A stretch of DNA of 64,000 bases from Clostridia bacterium. Lineage in GTDB: Bacteria; Bacillota; Clostridia; Oscillospirales; CAG-272. The translations under genes were made by a program, and so were the position numbers. Positions 1 to 8,375 of this stretch are shown one piece after another (position 1 is the stretch's first letter; each line of letters opens with the position of its first letter). The notes beneath the pieces are model-generated. The model did no database searches, was not told the DNA's origin, and was given only the letters and a program-made list of their open reading frames with translations. The stretch is from assembly GCA_017399145.1 (NCBI GenBank), contig JAFQEG010000031.1, forward strand, positions 1 to 64,000. Reading direction: 5' to 3'.

Positions 1-58
1 GACTCGAAATCAGTTTGCCATAACTGGCACGTGAGTTCGAATCTCACCGCTTGCGCCA
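1..58 (+). tRNA. tRNA-Ser(CGA), 3' part, cut by window start
   Basis: The window opens inside the anticodon arm. The loop CTCGAAA gives anticodon CGA (serine), and the 3' stem TCAGT follows. A long variable arm (TGCCA/TGGCA stem), typical of class II tRNAs, is followed by the T arm GTGAG-TTCGAAT-CTCAC, an acceptor strand ending in discriminator G, and an encoded CCA at 56-58. The two visible bases before the loop (GA) pair with TC after it, so the missing 5' half is probably intact outside the window. Confidence 0.85.
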
Positions 59-91
59 AAAAGGGACACATTTTGTGTCCCTTTATTTTTT
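59..91 (+). terminator. Rho-independent terminator of the tRNA
   Basis: A perfect AAGGGACAC/GTGTCCCTT stem with a short T-rich loop is followed by a T-rich tract directly after the CCA end. A degenerate copy of this hairpin and its downstream flank recurs near 10.24 kb. Confidence 0.8.
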
Positions 92-200
92 GCGTATGAT
101 GAGGCTCGCCTTTTCTATGATTTATACCCCAAATAGCAAGATTTGTTTTTTTCTTTTGGAACAATCAAGCTAAGTTGATTTATGTTTGTGACAGGATAAT

Positions 201-1034
201 TTATTTATTGAGTTTTTTGAAACTGTCTATTATTTCTTTATTAGGCGTGTAGAATTCTGCTGATTGCATATTGAGCGCTTCATATTTATGAAGTCCCATT
301 TTGTGATATGGTAGAACCTCTACATTCGAAACATTTATTTGCAACATAAAGTCCTTAATTTTAAAGATTTCACTATCCTCATCATTGAAACCACCTATTA
401 GCGGTATTCTTACTACTATTTTACCTTTAAAGCTTTTAGATAATTTTTTTAGATTTGATATAATTGTAGCATTAGATACACCAGTAAATTTTTCATGCAA
501 ATCTTCACTTATACATTTTATATCGTATAGAAATGTGTCGGTATAAGGAATTATTTTTTCAAAATACTCATATGGAACATTTCCTGCGGTATCAACTGCA
601 GTATTGATATTGGCTTTTTTACATATTTTTAAAATTTCAGTTAAAAAGTCGATTTGTAGCATGCATTCACCACCAGAAAATGTAACGCCACCATTTGAAC
701 TTTCGTAATAGGACTTATCCTTAATAATTATTTCAAAAAGCTCGCTAATCGTGTATTCCGCGCCACATATTTCTAAGGCATAGCTTGGGCAATAAAGCAC
801 ACATTTGCCACACAGAGTGCAGTCCTTTTGATTGTACGGGCAAATTCGTGCACATTTACCACACCCTACGCATTTATCCTTATAAAAAAGCTTTTGAATA
901 CCTTTAGATATGCCTTCGGGATTGTGACACCATTTGCATTTAAGGTTACAGCCCTTAAAAAACACCGTTGTACGTATTCCGGGTCCATCAACATAGGAAC
1001 CTCGTTGAATATCAAAAATAGTAGCAGTAAGCAT
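201..1034 (-). CDS. Glycyl-radical enzyme activating protein (radical SAM)
   Basis: Activase that uses S-adenosylmethionine and a 4Fe-4S cluster to install the glycyl radical on a partner enzyme, here almost certainly the one encoded at 2028-4145. Numbered from the chosen start, the CX3CX2C radical-SAM motif is C29, C33, C36. It is followed by two ferredoxin-like 4Fe-4S motifs (C55/58/61/65 and C72/75/78/82), as in the activases of glycerol/choline/hydroxyphenylacetate-type enzymes rather than the short PflA. A GGGVTFSGGE-like SAM-binding segment lies near residues 114-122. The ATG at 1034 is preferred over an upstream TTG because GAGG lies about seven bases upstream. It is the third gene of the operon, about 100 bases after the hydrolase gene. 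Length (277 aa) is normal for the family. Confidence 0.92.
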   Translation of the reverse strand: MLTATIFDIQRGSYVDGPGIRTTVFFKGCNLKCKWCHNPEGISKGIQKLFYKDKCVGCGKCARICPYNQKDCTLCGKCVLYCPSYALEICGAEYTISELFEIIIKDKSYYESSNGGVTFSGGECMLQIDFLTEILKICKKANINTAVDTAGNVPYEYFEKIIPYTDTFLYDIKCISEDLHEKFTGVSNATIISNLKKLSKSFKGKIVVRIPLIGGFNDEDSEIFKIKDFMLQINVSNVEVLPYHKMGLHKYEALNMQSAEFYTPNKEIIDSFKKLNK

Positions 1035-1131
1035 CTTGTTCCTCAACAGTTCAAATTGTAATTGTGTAATCTTTTTTGCACCCGTAATCGTAACTATGAA
1101 TTTGTTTCTGAAAATCCACAGTGCACTTCTC

Positions 1132-2031
1132 TTATTTACAGGTTAACATTCGCATAGGATTTATAATCATTAGTTTGTCTGATAGTGAATGGTGCAATTT
1201 GGGCAAAATGTAGTCAAAACAGTAAGAAAACCTCGGTTGCTTACATATTTTAGGCTCGGCCTCAAAGCCATTGAAAAATTGGGCATCATGAGACAAAAGT
1301 ATTTGATCCTCATAACCTGCTCTGCATAGTTCCAAAATACCATTCGTCTTTTTCGTTATGTATTCTGCGGAGTTTTTTTCATAGAGTCTGTCAAGACCGA
1401 TATAACAACCGTACGATGCGATTTGTTTTACATATTCCAAATCATCCGTATCACTCAAATGACCTACGGTTACAGTGTTCGGTTTCACGCCCTCCAAAAA
1501 TAGTATTTCGAGAGCTTTGAAGGCGTTTTTATTTTCTGCGTTCGTATGCAATACGATTGGAATCCCCAAATACAGATGTGTTTTCGCACAAGCACGTAAA
1601 AGTTTTTCTTGAAAGTTGCTTATCGTTTCATTCTTTACTGCACATTTTATGATTCCTGCATTCGCCGTGCGAACATCGGCAATCATATACTCACAAAGCT
1701 GTTCTGTAGAAGTATTATATAGTACTGGCTCATCCGTGTAATAAAATCCTGTAGAGCAGATGATGTTGACCGAGCTTTGCTCGGACACTTTTTTCAGCAT
1801 TTCAATATCTCTACCTATGTTGATCGGTGTGCAGTCAACAAAAGTATTTAAGCCGTATTTTTCCTTCAACTCTCGCAGATATGTAGAAGAGATTATTACA
1901 AGATCGTTCTTATCAAGATACTTGTTTCCTGCCATTTGGAAAACATATTCGCTGTAACAACAGATATGTTCGTGAGGAAGAGTGATGCCAAGAGCATCTT
2001 CTTTTATATTGCCCAAAACTGTCCTTATCAT
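1132..2031 (-). CDS. Phosphotriesterase-family (PTE) metal-dependent hydrolase
   Basis: An amidohydrolase-superfamily TIM-barrel enzyme of 299 residues. All expected binuclear metal ligands of the phosphotriesterase family can be placed: HxH at H20/H22 in LPHEH, the bridging (carboxylated) lysine K129 in IIKCAV, H162 in VLHTN, H191 in VGHLSD and D249 in LSHDA. Family members hydrolyse phosphotriesters, lactones or N-acyl groups; the substrate cannot be read from sequence. The start overlaps the stop of the glycyl-radical enzyme gene by four bases (ATGA), implying translational coupling, and the activase follows. That position suggests it acts on a substrate or product of the radical enzyme, for instance opening a lactone or ester. 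This is inference. Confidence 0.85.
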   Translation of the reverse strand: MIRTVLGNIKEDALGITLPHEHICCYSEYVFQMAGNKYLDKNDLVIISSTYLRELKEKYGLNTFVDCTPINIGRDIEMLKKVSEQSSVNIICSTGFYYTDEPVLYNTSTEQLCEYMIADVRTANAGIIKCAVKNETISNFQEKLLRACAKTHLYLGIPIVLHTNAENKNAFKALEILFLEGVKPNTVTVGHLSDTDDLEYVKQIASYGCYIGLDRLYEKNSAEYITKKTNGILELCRAGYEDQILLSHDAQFFNGFEAEPKICKQPRFSYCFDYILPKLHHSLSDKLMIINPMRMLTCK

Positions 2032-4145
2032 TTGTGCTCCGTTCTTCTTATAATATCATCCTGTATGCTATCCTTCAGCTTTACAAAGTAGTCTGAAAAG
2101 CCTGTGACTCTGACGCGTAAATTTCCGTAGTCCTCTGGGTTATCTTTTGCCTTAATTAAGTCTTCCCTTGATACATAGGTGAGTTGAAAATGTACGCCTC
2201 CGTTTTGAAAATAAGTCAAGAGCAAATCAACGGTCTTTTCAAAATTATCATCGTTTTTGATTAACTGTTCATCAATCATAATATTCGTAACTGTGGAGCC
2301 ACAGCCAATTCCGTGTTCGTCCATTTTAGCTAATGAGTTTAAAAGTGCGCTAAGTCCGTTTCTGTCCTTTCCTTGACTCTGCCCGATACCGAACTTTAGC
2401 ATTTCACCCTCTGCGCGCCCGTCGGGAGTTGACTTCGTGCCCTCGCCAAACCACCTATGGTGCTCATTGTAGCCAAGCAAGTCGCCAACCAACCATTGGT
2501 ATCCAAAGAGATTTTTCTTACCTAAAAGGTGTTTATATAGACTATTATAAAGCATTTTAGCAACCTGATTTGACACATTATCATCATTACCAAAGAAGCT
2601 GCATTTTTTGGTAATGAGTAGTCTCATATCCTCATAGCCAACCCAGTCTGCTTGTAATGCTGATATCAGCTCCTCCATAGTAAACATCTTCATATCAAAG
2701 ACCATTTGCTTAACCACAATCAGACTATCTATCAGATTGGTCATTCCTATTAGCATAGGAGATGCAGTTACAGTATTTCCACCGCCCTGTGTCAGACTTT
2801 TTGCGTTTTCTATGCAATCGTTAAAGAAAAGGCTTGATATATAGTTTATATCCTTGCTTCTTTCAAGGTTGTACATATCGTCGTATGCATAAATTTTGTC
2901 AAGGTCAGAATATAGCTCCGTTTCAAACGCAGTGTAAAAATCCTCAAAGGTGTCGATGCTTTCGATTTTTTTACTTTTTTCGTGGAATAATGTTTCAATA
3001 CATTTTAGGATGTTCCCCTTTGATGTGCTTCCTGTAATGGCACCTAAAAATGCAGGCTCATTACAGCCAACAGTGGTGTACGAAACTGCCCTTTCGTATG
3101 GTATGCCACATATTTCCGTATAGCATTTTATCCTCTTTTCGTCATTGGTAAATGCTATACGCTTGTGTGGGTCCTGTCTTTCCTTATCTAGCACATAATA
3201 TAGCACCGCTTTAGGTGTTTTTTTAGTCCAGCGAAGCGTTACCTGAGGGATATATGTAGGTAATTCTGTAAGTGCTTCTATAATCAGTCTTGATAAATCG
3301 TTAAAACCGTCCTCTCCGTTTGGAAGATAGCCGCCTATGCAAAAGTGAGATTCTCCACCTCTTGTAAAGTGTGGGGAGCCTACATATGTACAGGCTTGAA
3401 GCATTAAAAACAACTCCTGTAAATATTCCTTAGCTTCCGCTTCTGTTAATGTACCGTTTTCTATGTCGTTTATGTAAAATGGAGTTAAGTATCTATCAAG
3501 AGTGCCTATACTATCGGGGTCAGCACTAAAACAAACATATATTGTCAAAATTGCTTCGTAGAAATTTCTCGGTGGATTTTTAGGTGAGTGGATAAGTGCT
3601 TTTTCAAGCTTTTCAAGTCGTCTGTTTGCTTCAATGTCGGTTGTGTTTTTGGAAAACTCGTGCACTCTTTCGGCACATTTTTCAGTCCATTTTATAAGTA
3701 CTTTTGCTACTGTTTTGAGGCTGTCAAGAAACTCAATCCCTTCGGGTTTTTGATGGCTTTCAAGAGATTTATCAATATCGTTTATAATTCCTATTATGCC
3801 ATTTTCGAGAACTCGCTTGTAGTCGGCGGTTGCGTGCTGCCATTCCATTGTGGATAGATTATCTATTGGTTTTAAATAGTATTTATCAAGTGCTTTTTGG
3901 TTGTTTTTGTGTCCGCCTCGTTTAAAGGCATCACCTACTACACTCCCGTCAAAAAGGAAATTACCTGTAAAAGCAGAATATTCGACGATTTTCGGTTCTT
4001 GATTCAATATATATTTACATAAGTGCTCAACCTCGTTCTGTTCTTTAGTTAAGTTTTTTTCGTATTCATATTCTGTTTTAACCGTGTCAACATACATTTT
4101 ACCCTGTAAAACAAGGTCGGTTAATTTTTTTATTCTTTCGGTCAT
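2028..4145 (-). CDS. Glycyl-radical enzyme of unknown substrate (PFL-like)
   Basis: At 705 residues it is shorter than most characterised glycyl-radical enzymes (about 760-900). The C-terminal glycyl loop reads RVTGFSDYF with the radical glycine near G682. The thiyl cysteine is C361 in VGCNEPAF. The C-x-E arrangement (C361/E363) is found in radical dehydratases, lyases and arylacetate decarboxylases, whereas pyruvate formate-lyase has a CC pair, so formate-lyase activity is unlikely. GTLDRYLTPFY near 214-224 and PDGRAEGE in the last third are family landmarks. First gene of a three-gene operon with a hydrolase and its activase; an AraC-type regulator is divergent. The start has an upstream GGAG. 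Family confidence is high; the reaction is unknown. Confidence 0.9.
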   Translation of the reverse strand: MTERIKKLTDLVLQGKMYVDTVKTEYEYEKNLTKEQNEVEHLCKYILNQEPKIVEYSAFTGNFLFDGSVVGDAFKRGGHKNNQKALDKYYLKPIDNLSTMEWQHATADYKRVLENGIIGIINDIDKSLESHQKPEGIEFLDSLKTVAKVLIKWTEKCAERVHEFSKNTTDIEANRRLEKLEKALIHSPKNPPRNFYEAILTIYVCFSADPDSIGTLDRYLTPFYINDIENGTLTEAEAKEYLQELFLMLQACTYVGSPHFTRGGESHFCIGGYLPNGEDGFNDLSRLIIEALTELPTYIPQVTLRWTKKTPKAVLYYVLDKERQDPHKRIAFTNDEKRIKCYTEICGIPYERAVSYTTVGCNEPAFLGAITGSTSKGNILKCIETLFHEKSKKIESIDTFEDFYTAFETELYSDLDKIYAYDDMYNLERSKDINYISSLFFNDCIENAKSLTQGGGNTVTASPMLIGMTNLIDSLIVVKQMVFDMKMFTMEELISALQADWVGYEDMRLLITKKCSFFGNDDNVSNQVAKMLYNSLYKHLLGKKNLFGYQWLVGDLLGYNEHHRWFGEGTKSTPDGRAEGEMLKFGIGQSQGKDRNGLSALLNSLAKMDEHGIGCGSTVTNIMIDEQLIKNDDNFEKTVDLLLTYFQNGGVHFQLTYVSREDLIKAKDNPEDYGNLRVRVTGFSDYFVKLKDSIQDDIIRRTEHK

Positions 4146-4267
4146 TTTATCTCCAATTTAAAATTGTATTTTTAATATTTTAACATAATAACAATGGAAA
4201 TTAAACTGATTTTTTAGCCTTTTTGTACTTTTCGGCACTAATTTTTGAGTATATTCTTTATTCTGGG

Positions 4268-4296
4268 TTGAATTATAAAAATAAATGCTATATAAT
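4268..4296 (+). promoter_or_regulatory. Sigma-A promoter of the AraC-type regulator
   Basis: TTGAAT and TATAAT are separated by exactly 17 bases, about 20 bases before the ATG at 4317. The divergent operon start (4145) has no equally good promoter, which fits activator dependence. Confidence 0.7.
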
Positions 4297-4316
4297 TTCA
4301 TTTGGGGGGTGAATAT

Positions 4317-5093
4317 ATGAATGATGATTTCCTAATTACCAAAATTCATCAAGTTGTTTTAGTAGGCAAAGAAAAATATCCAGATAAAAAACTTATATTT
4401 AACAATACGCTACACTACAATGAATTAATTTTCCATTTTTCAGGCCTCGCTACGGTTTATTTTGGTAACACTGTTATAAAAACTGAAAAAAACACAGTAA
4501 GATTTTTGCCGAAGGGAGATGTTTCTCGTTACGAGGTAGTCCGTGATACCATTGGTGAATGTATAGATGTATTTTTTGACACCGATAAGCCAGTCTCCAT
4601 AGATGCGTTCGCAATTAATGCTAATCATAAAGAGCATATTGGCTTGCTTTTCAAAAAAATGTTTTCGGTTTGGATAAGCAAAGAAGATGGATATTATTTT
4701 GAATGTATTTCTCTTCTTAACAAAATTTTTTCAGAGCTTCAAAAAAGAAATTATTTGTCACCTGAGTTATATTCGAAAATTAAGCCGGCTATTGATGAAA
4801 TCAACAAAGATTTTTTGAGTAAAGATTTAAGAAGTGCTTATTTGGCTTCTGTTTGTGATATTAGCGAATCATATTTAAAAAAATTGTTCAAGAAAAAATT
4901 CGGCGTACCTCCTAAAAGATATATTATTCAAAAAAAGCTCAATTACGCATGCGAGCTTTTACTTTTAGGTCGATACTCAATTAACCAAATTGCAGAACTT
5001 TGTAATTTTTCAGATGTATACTATTTTAGTAAGCAATTCAAAGAACAAATGAGCGTTTCTCCTACAGAATATATTAAAAAGCACAAATCTTAA
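4317..5093 (+). CDS. AraC-family transcriptional regulator
   Basis: A 258-residue protein with an N-terminal beta-rich, cupin-like sensor region (about 20-95) and a C-terminal pair of helix-turn-helix motifs (about 165-255). These include the LASVCDISESYLKKLFKKKFG and NQIAELCNFSDVYYFSKQFKE helices and the family signature ending SPTEYI. It is transcribed away from the glycyl-radical operon across a 170-base gap, so it is probably the operon's regulator, responding to a small ligand. The ATG at 4317 is chosen over an upstream in-frame TTG at 4302 because a G-rich ribosome binding site (GGGGGGTG) lies between them. Confidence 0.9.
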   Translation: MNDDFLITKIHQVVLVGKEKYPDKKLIFNNTLHYNELIFHFSGLATVYFGNTVIKTEKNTVRFLPKGDVSRYEVVRDTIGECIDVFFDTDKPVSIDAFAINANHKEHIGLLFKKMFSVWISKEDGYYFECISLLNKIFSELQKRNYLSPELYSKIKPAIDEINKDFLSKDLRSAYLASVCDISESYLKKLFKKKFGVPPKRYIIQKKLNYACELLLLGRYSINQIAELCNFSDVYYFSKQFKEQMSVSPTEYIKKHKS

Positions 5094-5114
5094 GAATAAG
5101 ATTTGTGCTTTTTG
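5079..5114 (+). terminator. Terminator of the AraC-type regulator gene
   Basis: A 13-bp perfect stem (AAGCACAAATCTT and its complement) starts within the last codons of the gene and is followed by T5. Confidence 0.85.
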
Positions 5115-5136
5115 CTAGTCGAAGAGGTTTTGTTGT

Positions 5137-5289
5137 CTATCTAAACAAGTCAAATGCATTCATTATTACATTTCCACTTCCGTCATCTTTTTGCTCAATC
5201 TCATAGTTAGCAGCTTGACCCGATGAAGCAGTTAAAATATCTTCTGTTTCTATAACAGATATTTCAATCTTTGGTGTTACATATTTCAT
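5137..5289 (-). CDS. Small 50-residue protein overlapping the LRR protein gene
   Basis: An ATG (5289) overlaps the stop codon of the upstream surface-protein gene as ATGA, a typical coupled-translation junction. The product starts MKYVTPKIEISVIETEDIL and ends NAFDLFR before TAG. It is acidic, without a signal peptide or membrane segment. The opening M-K-x-x-x-P-K-I-E-I resembles small proteins often found in Clostridia and possibly peptide precursors; that likeness is from memory and not checked. No function can be assigned. The lack of a gap and the ATGA overlap are the main support for its being real. Confidence 0.6.
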   Translation of the reverse strand: MKYVTPKIEISVIETEDILTASSGQAANYEIEQKDDGSGNVIMNAFDLFR

Positions 5290-7160
5290 TGTGTTACCTC
5301 TTCATCAGTTGAAGGAGCATTTACAATATCGTTATATGAAACGAAGCAGTATTTTTCATTTTCATTAGGTGTGCCGGACTGGAGATAGGAATACTCGGTT
5401 GTTTCGCCATCTGTTACAGCTACATATGCACCCATAGCAAGTTTTATGTCTTTGTATTCATCTGTAAAGCCTACTATCTTTAGTTCAAATAATGCGAACT
5501 CATAACTTGTGATGTCAGCGTTGATAGCCCCCTCTGCTACTGTGCCATCCTTACTGAATACATCATTATCGCCAAGTCGACTTTGTAGTACTGCAAACAC
5601 ACCATATTTTAAGGTTTTTCCTGTTGCTTCTTCATATTCTGCAATAGCTACATTGTTCACAGCAAAGCCAACCGCAATTCCACCTCTGCCATCCTCAGGA
5701 GCAGAGTAACCAAGGCAAGTAAATAAAGCCGGCGCTTCAAGAATAGCTTGTTCACCACAATTACCACAAATTACTGTTTTTTCGCCATTTTGTGAATAGT
5801 TGGAGTATACTATTCCAACAAGAATTGCCTTGTCATTATTTAAATAATCATAATCATGAGATGAGACGGTTCCTTCAATTGGTTCATTTGATATTTCGTA
5901 ACCACAAAAACAGAAGACTGTCTTCATAGAAGGTTCTGTACAACTTGTGCTTGGTGTTATAATTGTTTTTGATATCTCTTCAAAATGAGTAGTGCCATCA
6001 ATCCACACCTTCTCATTTAAGTTGTAATATTTATTTAACTTGCAAAGATAAATTGTTGTGCCTGCAGATTGATCGCCTGTTACCTCAACTTGAGGTGTTG
6101 ATGTGGAACCTGCAAATACTATATTTAATTTTGTGCTTTGTGTATTTGTCATCCAAAAATAAGTCATATTACCAAGGTAAACTACCGTTTTAACGCCTGT
6201 TCCTTCGTACATTGATGTTGAGTGGGAAGTATAATTAGTGCCAACCACCAATGTTTCATTCATATTGGAACAGCCTCTTATTCCTTCACCCAAACCTGTC
6301 AAGGTGCTTGGAAAATAGTACACACTTTCCTTTTCGGGTATATTAGACAGTGTAGAATTTAGAACAAATGGTTCATCTACAAAATACATACTTGTACAAT
6401 TATTAAATGAGCCACTTGTAGCATTGTTACACATCATTTTTTGAAAGCCGTCAGGTAGATATACAGCTTGGAGTGATGTGCAATGTTGGAATGCAACCGG
6501 TTCAATTACAGTAACATTATTTGGCAATGAAATAGCCTTTAGTGATGAGCACTTATAAAAAGCTGCATTTCCAATAGTTGTTATTGCAGAATTTGCAGGA
6601 AATTCAACATATTCAAGATTTGCACACTCTCTAAACGCAGAAAATTTATATTGGTCGCTATTAGCAGGTCCCATTAAGTTAATTGACTTTGGTAAAAACG
6701 CAGCTCTAATTAAAGAACTTCGGTTAAATGCATTTTGATTAATGCGCTGAATAAATGATGTTCGTCCGTTATAAGTTATTTCAACACCATTGAGGTTTGC
6801 AATTACTGCTTTTTCTCTTGTCAAATATTCTGTGCCGTTTTCGTCATAGATTCTGATTGTGCCTATCTCAGCATCGCTATCACTGGATATGTAACAAGCA
6901 TATGTAACATATGGTGCCTTACTGGTATCTTGGTTATCCGCCCAAACCTTGCACATTTTGTTTTTGCTATTGAGATACCAAATTAGCGGATGATAGTTAC
7001 CTTCGCTATCTTGTTCCCAAATTGGATACTCTACGCCATCAACATTGTAGGTTCTGTCATAGGCGGGCACTTCCTTTGGTGATTCTGCACTTACAGTCAT
7101 AGCAATTATGCAAAACAATGCTATCGTCAAAAGTAGTGTTAAAAATAGTCTTTTTTTCAT
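5286..7160 (-). CDS. Secreted BspA-like leucine-rich-repeat protein
   Basis: A 624-residue exported protein. A signal peptide (MKKR, a hydrophobic run of about 18 residues, then VSA-ES) is followed by a domain of about 100 residues, then LRR_5/BspA-type repeats (about 150-300) with the pattern F..C..L..V.LP......I...AF..C. From about 400 it has a Cys-rich segment (CTEPSMKTVFCFCGYEIS; CGNCGEQ) similar to the CxxC repeats of the lipoprotein at 16409, and a C-terminal beta-rich domain. BspA-like proteins usually mediate surface adhesion; anchoring is not evident here (no LPXTG or SLH seen). AAAGGAG lies seven bases before the ATG. A 50-residue ORF overlaps its stop. Confidence 0.85.
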   Translation of the reverse strand: MKKRLFLTLLLTIALFCIIAMTVSAESPKEVPAYDRTYNVDGVEYPIWEQDSEGNYHPLIWYLNSKNKMCKVWADNQDTSKAPYVTYACYISSDSDAEIGTIRIYDENGTEYLTREKAVIANLNGVEITYNGRTSFIQRINQNAFNRSSLIRAAFLPKSINLMGPANSDQYKFSAFRECANLEYVEFPANSAITTIGNAAFYKCSSLKAISLPNNVTVIEPVAFQHCTSLQAVYLPDGFQKMMCNNATSGSFNNCTSMYFVDEPFVLNSTLSNIPEKESVYYFPSTLTGLGEGIRGCSNMNETLVVGTNYTSHSTSMYEGTGVKTVVYLGNMTYFWMTNTQSTKLNIVFAGSTSTPQVEVTGDQSAGTTIYLCKLNKYYNLNEKVWIDGTTHFEEISKTIITPSTSCTEPSMKTVFCFCGYEISNEPIEGTVSSHDYDYLNNDKAILVGIVYSNYSQNGEKTVICGNCGEQAILEAPALFTCLGYSAPEDGRGGIAVGFAVNNVAIAEYEEATGKTLKYGVFAVLQSRLGDNDVFSKDGTVAEGAINADITSYEFALFELKIVGFTDEYKDIKLAMGAYVAVTDGETTEYSYLQSGTPNENEKYCFVSYNDIVNAPSTDEEVTQ

Positions 7161-7193
7161 AAAAACTCCTTTAAAATAGTATTTTTCAAGGAA

Positions 7194-7221
7194 AGTATAT
7201 CATATTAAAAAACTCTTTCAA
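7194..7221 (-). promoter_or_regulatory. Promoter of the LRR protein gene
   Basis: On the minus strand TTGAAA and TATACT are spaced by 16 bases, 34 bases upstream of the start codon. Confidence 0.6.
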
Positions 7222-7324
7222 ATTGACATTTTATCATTTTTGTATTTTTTGGCACAAAAATTTAGTCACTTATCTGGTGTGCCTTGTAACCATAGCATCG
7301 CTTTTTGGCGAATTTTACTAGGGT

Positions 7325-7753
7325 TCAAGTTTCGGTGTCGCTTGATATCATATCATGCAGGGGTTGTGCGTGCAAGAGTTCGAATTGGCATTTCCAGTCG
7401 CCTATGAGCTTGGTGTGGGCTTTTGATTTATTGACGATTTTATTGCCATAGGCTGAGGCAAGAAAGTCTATTAGGTCATCCTTGGGGAGAATGAAGTGGC
7501 TAAAGTATGTCACGCCCTTGATTTTGCCCAAAATCGTGTACCGACAAGGCTTTGTGCTTCTTTTCTTATCTAACGGAAATTCTAACGAAGCAGGTGTTTT
7601 TTCGCCATTTTTGCAAAAGCATCAAAGGTCCAGTATTTACGGGACTTTTCGGACTTTTTATATCTTATAAGTGCTTGATATTGCTCACTTTTTTGGAAAA
7701 TATTTTCCGCTATCTTCGTATATGTTTTCTTATTTGTCGAAATCCTTCAACCG
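7325..7753. other. Gene-poor scar without a convincing gene
   Basis: Short open frames exist on both strands here (for example 68 codons on the minus strand from a TTG, and overlapping plus-strand frames of 62 and 75 codons). None has a good ribosome binding site or a recognisable domain. The base composition and chopped frames look like decayed coding DNA between an intact surface-protein gene and a half tRNA. I could not identify the source; a lost recombinase or other mobile-element gene is possible but not shown. Confidence 0.4.
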
Positions 7754-7813
7754 CTCGAAATCTCGTAGGACGTGAATAGCGTTGCTTGGGTTCAAATCCC
7801 AAATCCTGCGCCA
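7754..7813 (+). pseudogene. 3' half of a second tRNA-Ser(CGA), 5' half missing
   Basis: Homology to a serine tRNA begins exactly at the anticodon loop CTCGAAA. It continues through a long variable arm and a perfect T arm (TTGGG-TTCAAAT-CCCAA) to an acceptor strand and encoded CCA at 7811-7813. The bases before the loop (AACCG) do not pair with the 3' anticodon stem (TCTCG), and no D arm or 5' acceptor strand lies in the preceding 90 bases. A break inside the anticodon loop is what integration or excision by a tRNA-targeting recombinase leaves behind. The sequence differs from the tRNA at the window start, so it is not a simple duplicate. Confidence 0.65.
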
Positions 7814-7852
7814 AAAGAAACCTAATCCGAACTTGGATTAGGTTTCTTTTTA
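7814..7852 (+). terminator. Terminator after the half tRNA
   Basis: A 13-bp perfect stem (AGAAACCTAATCC and its complement) with a 6-base loop and T5 tail directly follows the CCA. This indicates that the 3' end of a once functional tRNA transcription unit was kept. Confidence 0.8.
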
Positions 7853-7881
7853 TCCAAGTCGCAGGCTAGCTTTTCAATGGT

Positions 7882-7980
7882 ATGTTGACAGCATTTCAAC
7901 AATATGCTATGACCACCCCAAAGGGCTCTTATGCTGAAAATTACGCAAAGGAAAAAGGAATCAAGGTTAATTTGATATAA
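7882..7980 (+). pseudogene. C-terminal remnant of a BspA-like LRR protein
   Basis: A 32-codon frame ends GSYAENYAKEKGIKVNLI before TAA. That is the classic last turn of BspA-type repeats (G-S-x-A-E-x-Y-A-K-x-x-G-I). An in-frame TAG lies just upstream (7867) and no repeats precede it, so only the tail of the gene survives. It is on the opposite strand to the intact LRR gene at 5286-7160 and is not its continuation. Confidence 0.6.
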
Positions 7981-7983
7981 TCT

Positions 7984-8017
7984 AAAGCCGAGTGCAGAAA
8001 TGCACTCGGCTTTGTTT
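7984..8017. terminator. Bidirectional GAGTGC-type terminator
   Basis: A 13-bp stem AAAGCCGAGTGCA with a GAAA loop lies between the remnant reading right and the zinc-ribbon gene reading left. It shares the GAGTGC core with hairpins at 10926, 11591, 12464 and 14311. Confidence 0.7.
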
Positions 8018-8321
8018 ATATCTCATCATCAGACAATATTTTTTTGCCTAGCTTTTTTTGAATTTTGGAAAAGTACACTTGCTCCTCATAGGTTACTGCT
8101 TTGCCACAGTCTGGGCATTTATAAACATATGTAACCAATGTTTGACTATGTATATTAACTATTTTATGTCCTGCTGGTCCAATTTTCATAGTTCTTGAAA
8201 AATTCGGGTCTCCCACAGTATAAACATCTACGATTTTATGTCTTTTAAGCTTTTCTCCACAATATCTACAATACATTTTTCTAAATAGCATACCAACAGG
8301 TATTTCCATTTTATATCCCAT
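8016..8321 (-). CDS. Small zinc-ribbon protein, unknown function
   Basis: 101 residues with two CxxC knuckles (CRYCGEK near 18-21 and CPDCGKA near 74-77) separated by about 50 residues, consistent with one zinc ribbon. There is no signal peptide or membrane segment, so it is presumably cytoplasmic. GGAGG lies seven bases before the ATG, a good start. Function not recognised. Confidence 0.7.
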   Translation of the reverse strand: MGYKMEIPVGMLFRKMYCRYCGEKLKRHKIVDVYTVGDPNFSRTMKIGPAGHKIVNIHSQTLVTYVYKCPDCGKAVTYEEQVYFSKIQKKLGKKILSDDEI

Positions 8322-8375
8322 ATGTAATCCTCCATTGTGCTACAATTAATTTCATTCACACGGTGACATTTCAGT

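Noticed and set aside
2028..4145. Pyruvate formate-lyase (pflB)
   Set aside because: Lacks the adjacent CC active-site pair; has a single C-x-E thiyl site and is shorter than PFL.
7325..7779. Short ORFs (62-75 codons) in the scar region
   Set aside because: No ribosome binding site, overlapping frames on both strands, no recognisable domain; treated as decayed DNA.
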